From T1Sed10-7 sp046540855 (GTDB lineage: Bacteria > Actinomycetota > Nitriliruptoria > Nitriliruptorales > Nitriliruptoraceae), in assembly GCA_046540855.1 (NCBI GenBank), contig JBKHEJ010000023.1:1-19287 (forward strand): a DNA stretch of 19,287 nucleotides, given 5' to 3'. A model generated the notes under the pieces. It saw only the letters and a program-made list of their open reading frames with translations, ran no database searches and was not told the origin of the DNA. Made by a program: the position numbers and the translations under genes. Shown piece by piece: positions 6,733-12,727 of the stretch (position 1 is the first letter of the stretch; every line of letters begins with the position of its first letter).

Positions 6733-7998
6733 GTGCGCATCCTGCTGCTCACCTGGGAGTACCCGCCCCACGTCGTCGGGGGCCTCGGCCGGCACGTCGG
6801 CGCGCTCGCGCGCTCATTGGCCGACGAGGGCCACGAGGTCCACGTCGTCACCCGGGACCTGCCCGACGCCCCGGAGATCCAGGACAGCATCGAGGACGGC
6901 GTCCACGTCATCCGCATCCCGGAGGCGCCACCGGTGATCGGCTTCGACCAGCTGGTCGCGTGGGTGCTCGCCTTCAACAACCGCATCCAGGCCGTGGCGG
7001 GACGGCTGCTGCGCGAGCGGGACATCGACGTGGTCCACGCCCACGACTGGCTCGTGGCCTACGCCGCGGCCGGTCTGAAGGAGACCTGGGACCTGCCGGT
7101 CGTGGCCACGGTGCACGCCACCGAGTACGGCCGCCACCAGGGCTGGCTGCCGGGGCCGATGAACAAGCTCATCCACCAGATCGAGTGGTGGCTGACCTAC
7201 GAGGCCCGGCGGGTCATCGTCTGCTCCGACTACATGCGCGAGCAGCTCGAGGGGATCTTCGCGCTCCCGCCGGACAAGCTCGACGTGGTGCCCAACGGGG
7301 TGGACGTGCGGGACTTCCTGGTGGACCCGGACGACGCCGCCGAGATGCGCGCCACGCTCACGGGGCCGCGCACCCGGATGATCCTGTTCGCCGGCCGGCT
7401 CGAGTACGAGAAGGGCGTGCAGACCCTGCTGGCTGCGCTGGTCGACGTGCGCCGGCGGGTCGGGCCGACCCGGCTGTACGTCGCCGGGGTCGGGACCTAC
7501 TCCGAGGAGCTCAAGCGTGAGGTGCGACGGCTGAAGCTCGCTCGCCACGTGCGCTTCACCGGCTTCCTCGCCGACCGGGAGCTGCGCTTGCACTTCGGGG
7601 CGGCGGACGTCGCCGTCGTCCCGTCGATCTACGAGCCCTTCGGCCTCGTCGCGGTGGAGGCGATGGCGTGCGGGACCCCGGTCGTGGTGGGCGACACCGG
7701 CGGCCTGCGCGAGATCGTCGCGGACGGCTCCGGGTTGTCCTTCACCCCGCAGGAGCCGGAGGAGCTCGCCGACGCCCTCGTGCGGGTGCTGACCGACGAC
7801 GTGCTCGCCGCCGACCTGGTGCGCCGCGGGCACGCCCGGGCCCGCGACCGCTACGACTGGGGTGCGGTGGCCCGGCGCACCGTCGAGGTCTACGCGCAGG
7901 CGCGGCAGGAGGAGGCGGCGCTGCGAGCCCGCTCCCGGCCCCCCCTGCGCCCGCAGCTGCGGGCCGCCCCGATCCTCGAGCTCGGCGAGACCGGCTGA
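6733..7998 (+). CDS. GT4 glycosyltransferase, Rv3032-like probable alpha-1,4-glucosyltransferase
   Basis: A 421-residue GT-B glycosyltransferase of family GT4. The N-terminal domain carries RILLLTWEYPPHVVGGLGRHV, then VHAHDWLV and VHATEYGRHQGWL. The C-terminal domain has LFAGRLEYEKGVQTL and IYEPFGLVAVEAMACGTPV with the E-x7-E pair Glu301/Glu309. This set resembles, from memory, mycobacterial Rv3032, an alpha-1,4-glucosyltransferase implicated in methylglucose lipopolysaccharide and in glycogen/capsular glucan. No GH57 partner, as seen beside Rv3032, is present. Residues 400 onward form a variable Arg/Pro/Leu-rich tail. The GTG at 6733 follows GGAG at 6721-6724. Its position 29 bp after glgA suggests it uses the same ADP-glucose pool. 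The donor, the acceptor and whether it makes storage glucan or another polymer are inferred from context only; it could act on another glycan. Confidence 0.82.
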   Translation: MRILLLTWEYPPHVVGGLGRHVGALARSLADEGHEVHVVTRDLPDAPEIQDSIEDGVHVIRIPEAPPVIGFDQLVAWVLAFNNRIQAVAGRLLRERDIDVVHAHDWLVAYAAAGLKETWDLPVVATVHATEYGRHQGWLPGPMNKLIHQIEWWLTYEARRVIVCSDYMREQLEGIFALPPDKLDVVPNGVDVRDFLVDPDDAAEMRATLTGPRTRMILFAGRLEYEKGVQTLLAALVDVRRRVGPTRLYVAGVGTYSEELKREVRRLKLARHVRFTGFLADRELRLHFGAADVAVVPSIYEPFGLVAVEAMACGTPVVVGDTGGLREIVADGSGLSFTPQEPEELADALVRVLTDDVLAADLVRRGHARARDRYDWGAVARRTVEVYAQARQEEAALRARSRPPLRPQLRAAPILELGETG

Positions 7999-8017
7999 CC
8001 CCAGGGGCGCGCTCGCG

Positions 8018-8026
8018 GGCTAGCCT
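8018..8026 (+). promoter_or_regulatory. GGCTAGCC palindrome and possible -10 (TAGCCT) upstream of the first M15 peptidase
   Basis: GGCTAGCC at 8018-8025 is a perfect 8-bp palindrome containing the third CTAG in the window. TAGCCT (8021-8026) could be a -10, 44 bp before the peptidase start, though no matching -35 is evident. It suggests the peptidases may have their own promoter rather than depending only on read-through from the glycogen genes. Confidence 0.22.
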
Positions 8027-8070
8027 CGCCGCCGCTGGCCCTGCCCGTCTCCCAGGCCACCGGATCGTCC

Positions 8071-9408
8071 ATGCCGGACCCCCCGACCGCTGCGCTCCCC
8101 AGGGATCGCCGCCGTCGGCCCACGCGGCGGCTGGCCGCGACCTTGGCCGTGCTCCTCGTCGGCCTCGCGCTGAGCGTCGCGGCGGTGCTCCAGGGCACCG
8201 CCGACCACGGCCAGGACGCTGACGGGACCGAGGTAGGCGCGACCGAGGGGGGACCTGCCACCCCGCGGGCTCCGCGAACGGGCGACCCGTCGGACCCGCC
8301 AGCGCCAGGACCGAGCGAGCCAGAGGAGCCGGCTCACGAGCCGGGACGGGACCCTGCGACGCTGCTCGTGAGCGCCTCGGGAGGCCTGCCCGACGGGCTC
8401 GAGGCGCGGCTCGCTGAGGAGCCGGCGATCACCGCGACCACCGTCGTGCGCGGCGACACCCTGGGGCTCGTCGCCACCGCGCGTGCCGACGGCGACGCGG
8501 TGGACGAGCTGCCCGAGGGGTGGCGCTTCCCGGTGGAGGTCCTCGCGGTCGACCCGGCCAGCTACGCCGAGGTGCTCGCCGTGCCTGAGGTGGCCACGCT
8601 CGGCCCCGGCGAGGCGCTGCTGTCGGCCAGCAGCGCCGCGGTGCGCCGGCTCGAGCCCGCAGCGGTGCTGCGCTTCGAGGACGGCACCGAGCTCGTCGTC
8701 GCCGGTGTCCTGCCGGACGCCCAGCTCGGCGCCGGCGAGGTGGTGGTGTCCACCGCCAGCACGATCGCCCCCACCGAGCCCCGCTACCTGCTCGCGACCC
8801 AGCGTGACCCCTCCGTGCCCTTCGACCTCGCGGCGACCGCCCGCGACCTCGACCTCGACGCGGACGTGCTCGTCACCGCCCACGGCGGCGAGGTTCCGGT
8901 GCTCCGGCACGCCCCCGACGTCATGGCCCCGGCACGGCTGAAGCGGGCCTTCGGCGAGTTCGCGGTCACCGACGGCCCCGGCCGGTGGTTCCAGCAGGGT
9001 GCCACCTGGCTGCGAGCGGCCTACGCGGAGCGTGAGGTCCCGATCATCGGGAAGCTCGAGTGCCACGAGGCGATGTTCGAGCCGCTCACCGCGGCGCTGC
9101 AGGAGCTCGTCGACCGGGGCCTGGACGACCTCGTCGACCCGGCCGACTCCACCGGGTGCTGGGCGCCGCGGGTGCAGCGCGGTACGACCCCGTCCAGCCA
9201 CGCCTGGGGTGTCGCCCTGGACGTCAACGTGCAGGGCAACCACCAGGGCGCCGAGCCGACCATGCCGCCCGAGGTGGTCGAGGCGTTCACCCGCCACGGG
9301 TTCGTCTGGGGCGGCACGTGGCCCGTGCCGGACGGGATGCACTTCGAGCTGGTCGTGGACCGGCCCCCGGGCGAGGCTTGGATGCCTCAGCCCGACGACG
9401 CCGGGTGA
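8071..9408 (+). CDS. Membrane-anchored M15-family metallopeptidase (D-Ala-D-Ala carboxypeptidase/VanY-like), copy A
   Basis: Predicted cell-wall peptidase of 445 residues. An Arg-rich cytoplasmic start (RDRRRRPTRR) precedes one membrane segment at about 21-40. A Pro/Gly/acidic linker follows to about residue 93. A middle domain of about 95-300 has no family I can name for certain. The C-terminal catalytic domain carries SSHAWGVALDVN and WPVPDGMHFEL. His377, Asp384 and His424 fit the M15 zinc ligands, and Asp421, three residues before the last His, fits the catalytic base. The only cysteines, Cys331 and Cys363, are kept at the same spacing in copy B and may form a disulfide. Such enzymes cut peptidoglycan stem or cross-bridge peptides outside the membrane; the actual bond is unknown. 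The start is weakly supported (GGAT at 8062-8065), but it places the basic residues correctly before the membrane segment. Confidence 0.82.
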   Translation: MPDPPTAALPRDRRRRPTRRLAATLAVLLVGLALSVAAVLQGTADHGQDADGTEVGATEGGPATPRAPRTGDPSDPPAPGPSEPEEPAHEPGRDPATLLVSASGGLPDGLEARLAEEPAITATTVVRGDTLGLVATARADGDAVDELPEGWRFPVEVLAVDPASYAEVLAVPEVATLGPGEALLSASSAAVRRLEPAAVLRFEDGTELVVAGVLPDAQLGAGEVVVSTASTIAPTEPRYLLATQRDPSVPFDLAATARDLDLDADVLVTAHGGEVPVLRHAPDVMAPARLKRAFGEFAVTDGPGRWFQQGATWLRAAYAEREVPIIGKLECHEAMFEPLTAALQELVDRGLDDLVDPADSTGCWAPRVQRGTTPSSHAWGVALDVNVQGNHQGAEPTMPPEVVEAFTRHGFVWGGTWPVPDGMHFELVVDRPPGEAWMPQPDDAG

Positions 9409-9421
9409 CCCTGAGGGCACC
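9404..9421 (+). terminator. Short stem-loop overlapping the stop codon of M15 copy A
   Basis: GGTG-A-CCC (9404-9411) pairs with GGGCACC (9415-9421) through seven base pairs with a bulged A and a 3-base loop, and it includes the TGA stop. It is C-rich rather than T-rich downstream, so termination is doubtful. It may be chance in DNA this GC-rich. Confidence 0.2.
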
Positions 9422-9472
9422 ACCCCCCCAGCCTGGCGGTTCAGCCCGGTCAGCCGCGGCCGATGGACGGGT

Positions 9473-10864
9473 ATGCGCACCACGGCCGGGGCAGGGACCG
9501 CGGCCCGGTCCTCCCGGGCCCGTCGCGGTGCGCCCGCAGCCATCCCCCTGGTCGGGCTCGTGCTCGTCGGGCTCGCGCTGCGATCCGCCTGGGGTGCGGA
9601 CCTGCTGCCGGAGCCCGAGCCGCGCACGCACCTGGCGACCACGGTCCCCGGCAGCCTGGCCCCGAGCGGCGCGGATGCCGGGTCGGCGGTGCTCAGCTCG
9701 GTGGCGACCGCTGCGGCCGGGCAGACCCGCGCGTTCACGAGCATCTGGGACCGGGGCGTAGGCTCCGCCACCGGTGCTGAGCGCGCGGAGCCGTCGGAGG
9801 CCAACCCCGCCAGCGATCCGGCCACGATCGCGCTGAGCGCCCAGAGCCGCCTCCCGGGCGACCTGGCCGCCCGGCTGCGGGCCGATGCGTCGATCGAGGA
9901 CGTGACCGTGGTCCGGGCCGGCTACCAGGACCTGGTGGCGACCTGGGATGCCGAGGGGCGAGCGGTCGACCGGACCGAGGGGGGCTGGCGGTACCCCATC
10001 GAGGTGCTCGCCGTCGAGCCGGCCGGGTACGCGGCGCTGCTGCAGGTCCCCGAGGTGCTCGATCTCGGACCCGGTGAGGCGCTGCTGTCGACCAGCAGCG
10101 CGGTGGTGCGCGAGGTGGGGGTCGGCGGCCGGCTCCGCGTCGCCGACGGCACCGAGGTGCGCGTCGCCGGGGTGCTGCCCGACCCGCTCGTCGGGGCCGC
10201 CGAGGTGCTGGTCACCACCGCGAGCCCGCTCGCACCGACCTGGGACGCCTACGTGCTGGCCCGTCGCGCCGACGCTGGCGACGAGGAGGTCCTGCAGCGG
10301 TTCCGCGAGGTGGCTGGCACACCGCTGGTGCAGGTCCGCGGCGGCGAGGTGCCGGTCCTGCGGCACGCCCCGGACCTGATGGCCCCGGCCCGGCTCAAGC
10401 GCGTCTTCGGCGAGTTCGCCATCTCGGACGCGCCGGGACGGTGGTTCCAGCAGGACGCCGCGTGGCAGGCCGCTGCCCTCGACCGGCGCGCCCTGCCGAT
10501 CGTCGGTGAGCAGACCTGCCACGTCCTGATGTTCGACCCGCTCACCGCGGCGCTCGAGGAGCTCGTCGATCGCGACCTCGACCACCTGCTCGACCCCGGC
10601 GACGTCGGCGGGTGCTGGGGCCCCCGGGTCCAGGTCGTGCGGGCCCCCTCGACGCACGCCTGGGGCATCTCGATCGACCTGAACGTGCAGACCAACGGCT
10701 TCGGCGCGACCCCGACCCTGCCCGCCGAGGTCGTGGAGGTGTTCACCCGGCACGGCTTCGCCTGGGGTGGCGACTGGGTCGTGCCCGACGGGATGCACTT
10801 CGAGCTGGTCGTCGACCGGCCACCCGGGGAGCGGTGGATGGCCGATCCCGACGCCGGCTGGTGA
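9473..10864 (+). CDS. Membrane-anchored M15-family metallopeptidase, copy B (tandem paralogue of copy A)
   Basis: A 463-residue paralogue of the preceding gene, with the same order of parts: basic N-terminus (RSSRARRG), one membrane segment at about 20-36, low-complexity linker to about 108, the same middle domain, and a C-terminal M15-like catalytic domain. The motifs STHAWGISIDLN and WVVPDGMHFEL give zinc ligands His395, Asp402 and His442 and base Asp439. Cys349 and Cys381 match the cysteine pair of copy A. Similarity is strong from the middle domain onward and absent in the linkers, as expected of an old duplication. The frame is open upstream to 8999 inside copy A; I chose ATG 9473 because it directly precedes the basic and membrane segments, although its ribosome site (GGACGG, 9465-9470) is weak. 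It lies 64 bp after copy A, is likely cotranscribed, and ends 3 bp from the convergent malQ stop. Confidence 0.8.
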   Translation: MRTTAGAGTAARSSRARRGAPAAIPLVGLVLVGLALRSAWGADLLPEPEPRTHLATTVPGSLAPSGADAGSAVLSSVATAAAGQTRAFTSIWDRGVGSATGAERAEPSEANPASDPATIALSAQSRLPGDLAARLRADASIEDVTVVRAGYQDLVATWDAEGRAVDRTEGGWRYPIEVLAVEPAGYAALLQVPEVLDLGPGEALLSTSSAVVREVGVGGRLRVADGTEVRVAGVLPDPLVGAAEVLVTTASPLAPTWDAYVLARRADAGDEEVLQRFREVAGTPLVQVRGGEVPVLRHAPDLMAPARLKRVFGEFAISDAPGRWFQQDAAWQAAALDRRALPIVGEQTCHVLMFDPLTAALEELVDRDLDHLLDPGDVGGCWGPRVQVVRAPSTHAWGISIDLNVQTNGFGATPTLPAEVVEVFTRHGFAWGGDWVVPDGMHFELVVDRPPGERWMADPDAGW

Positions 10865-10879
10865 CCTTCACACCGGCCG
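10855..10879 (+). terminator. Stem-loop spanning both convergent stop codons (M15 copy B / malQ)
   Basis: CGGCTGGTG (10855-10863) pairs with CACCGGCCG (10871-10879) through nine base pairs, one a G-U wobble in the plus-strand RNA, with a 7-base loop. Both facing stop codons fall at or within the loop. There is no U tract. It is the only candidate terminator between the two convergent transcripts and would fold better in plus-strand RNA than in minus-strand RNA. Confidence 0.33.
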
Positions 10880-12724
10880 TGCCTCGCGCAGCACGGCGGT
10901 GACCTGACGGGCCAGGTCGTGCTCACGCAGGTCCTCGACCGCCACCGGCAGCGGCAGGCACCAGTTGTCGGGCCGCTGGGTCGCGTCGGTCCCGGGCACG
11001 TTGATGCGGTGGGTGGCCCCGATCGCGTCCTCGAGCTGGGCGACCACCACGTCACAGCCGGCGCCGGCGAGCAGCCGGGCCGCCGCCACGCACGCGGTGG
11101 CCAGGTCGGCGTCCTCGGCGAGCCCGGCGCGCTGGGCGAGGTCGCGGCGCATCCGCTCGAGCCGCTCCACGTCCGGGGCCACCCCGGCCTCACGCTGGGC
11201 GTCGAGGTCCGCCCGGGTCCACAGCCCCCCGATCGAGGGCAGGTCGTGGGTGGAGATCGACCCGAGCCCGCGCCGGTCCCAGTGGGCCGGTTCCTGCTCC
11301 TCGAACCACAGCACCCGGTAGCGCAGCATGCCGCGGCCGACGAGGTCCTCGCGCACGCCGTCCATCACCGTGCCGAGGTCCTCGCCCACCACGTACGCCC
11401 CGGCCCGGTGGGCCTCCAGGGCCAGGATGTCGAGCAGGGCCGCGCGGTCCTGGTCCACGTAGGTGCCGGCCGTCGGGCCGGCCGGCGGGATCCAGAACAG
11501 CCGGTACAGGCCGAGCACGTGGTCGATGCGCACCGCGGCGGCGTGGCGGAACGCCGCGCGGAGCGTCTCGATGAAGGGCCGGTAGGCGACCTGGCGGAGC
11601 TTCCAGGGGATGAACGCCGGCAGCAGCCAGTCCTGCCCGTCGGGGCCGAGCTCGTCCGGTGGGGCCCCGATGGTGACGCCGGTGGCGAGCACGTCCTGCC
11701 ACTCCCACGCGTCGGCACCCTCCGGGTCGACCCCGATCGGCAGGTCGCGCATGAGCGGGGCGGCCTGCCCGGCGGCCCGCAGCTGCTCGTCGAGGTGCCA
11801 CTGCACCCAGGCGTGGAAGGTCACCCGGTCGGTCTCGGTGGCCACCACCTCGGCGACCGCGGGACCGTCCGGGTCCTGCAGCTCGGCGGGCCAGCGCCGG
11901 AACCCGGCGGCGTACCGCTCGCTGATCGTCTCGAAGGTCGCGAAGCGCTCGAGCGCCTCGCCCTGCTCGGCCCGGTAGGCCGCGAAGGCCGGATCGGGCT
12001 CCCGGCGACCCTGGGCGACCCACAGCCGCTCCATCGCCTCACGCTTGGCGGCGATGACCCGGCCCCGGTCGATGCGCGTCCCGTCGCCGCGGGCCGCCTC
12101 GGCGAGCTCGGCGAGGACCTGCGCGCCGACCTGCTCGATGCCCGGCACCTCGTGGACGGCGAGGTAGAGCGGGTCCCGGAACCGGCGCGAGGACGGGAAG
12201 TAGGGGCTCTGCTCGCGCTCCTCCTCGTGCACGACCGCGTCCAGGGGGCTGACGAGCAGGGTGCGGGCGCCCACGCGGCCGGCCCAGGCGGCCAGGCGCC
12301 TGAGGTCGTCGAGGTCGCCCACCCCCCAGGAGTGGCGCGAGTGCAGCGCGTAGGCCTGGACGGCGAGCCCCCAGATCCAGGGCGGGTGCGCCGGGGCGGT
12401 GCCGGGGCTGGAGATGACGCGGGTCACGATCCCGTCGTCGCGGTGCAGGTCGTGGTAGCCGAGCGGTAGCTCGGCCGGGAGCTGGCCGTCCACCCGCAGG
12501 CGCGTGCCGTCCTCGCAGGCGAGCTCCCCGGGCCAGACCGGCTCGCAGCGGTGCGGGCCGGTCACCACCACCGCGTCCCGCCCGTCGGGCACCGGTTGGC
12601 CGGGCGCGAGATCCATCGCCTCGAGCAGCTGCGCGGCGGCCTCCTCGGAGAGGTCGTAGCGGGTGCCGAAGGCGTCATGGAAGCTGGTCCAGATCCCGAG
12701 CGCTGCCAGCTGTGCGTGGTCCAC
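10868..12724 (-). CDS. malQ: 4-alpha-glucanotransferase (amylomaltase, GH77)
   Basis: Moves alpha-1,4-glucan segments between chains, recycling short maltooligosaccharides left by debranching and trehalose release. The protein has 618 residues, between the compact Thermus enzyme (about 500) and the E. coli or mycobacterial forms (about 700). Motifs in order are SRHSWGVGDLDDL, SPYFPSSRRFRDPLY, AVRIDHVLG with nucleophile Asp401, VVGEDLGTV with acid/base Glu448, and STHDLPS with Asp494. The N-terminal 120 or so residues form a separate region with a beta-rich look. The GTG at 12724 is 3 bp after the treY stop, and its AAGGAG ribosome site (12731-12736) is made from the last two sense codons of treY, implying translational coupling. 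It is the last gene of the trehalose operon. Confidence 0.94.
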   Translation of the reverse strand: MDHAQLAALGIWTSFHDAFGTRYDLSEEAAAQLLEAMDLAPGQPVPDGRDAVVVTGPHRCEPVWPGELACEDGTRLRVDGQLPAELPLGYHDLHRDDGIVTRVISSPGTAPAHPPWIWGLAVQAYALHSRHSWGVGDLDDLRRLAAWAGRVGARTLLVSPLDAVVHEEEREQSPYFPSSRRFRDPLYLAVHEVPGIEQVGAQVLAELAEAARGDGTRIDRGRVIAAKREAMERLWVAQGRREPDPAFAAYRAEQGEALERFATFETISERYAAGFRRWPAELQDPDGPAVAEVVATETDRVTFHAWVQWHLDEQLRAAGQAAPLMRDLPIGVDPEGADAWEWQDVLATGVTIGAPPDELGPDGQDWLLPAFIPWKLRQVAYRPFIETLRAAFRHAAAVRIDHVLGLYRLFWIPPAGPTAGTYVDQDRAALLDILALEAHRAGAYVVGEDLGTVMDGVREDLVGRGMLRYRVLWFEEQEPAHWDRRGLGSISTHDLPSIGGLWTRADLDAQREAGVAPDVERLERMRRDLAQRAGLAEDADLATACVAAARLLAGAGCDVVVAQLEDAIGATHRINVPGTDATQRPDNWCLPLPVAVEDLREHDLARQVTAVLREARPV

Positions 12725-12727
12725 GGC

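Noticed and set aside
8999..9472. In-frame upstream extension of M15 copy B into copy A
   Set aside because: The extension overlaps copy A out of frame, has no domain, and would place the basic and membrane segments in the middle of the protein.
8020..9825. 601-codon minus-strand open frame across the first M15 gene
   Set aside because: Antisense to a protein with intact M15 zinc-site motifs and an N-terminal membrane segment; it also spans into the second gene.
10919..12469. 516-codon plus-strand open frame across malQ
   Set aside because: The GH77 catalytic motifs are on the minus strand; the plus-strand product is low-complexity and unrecognisable.
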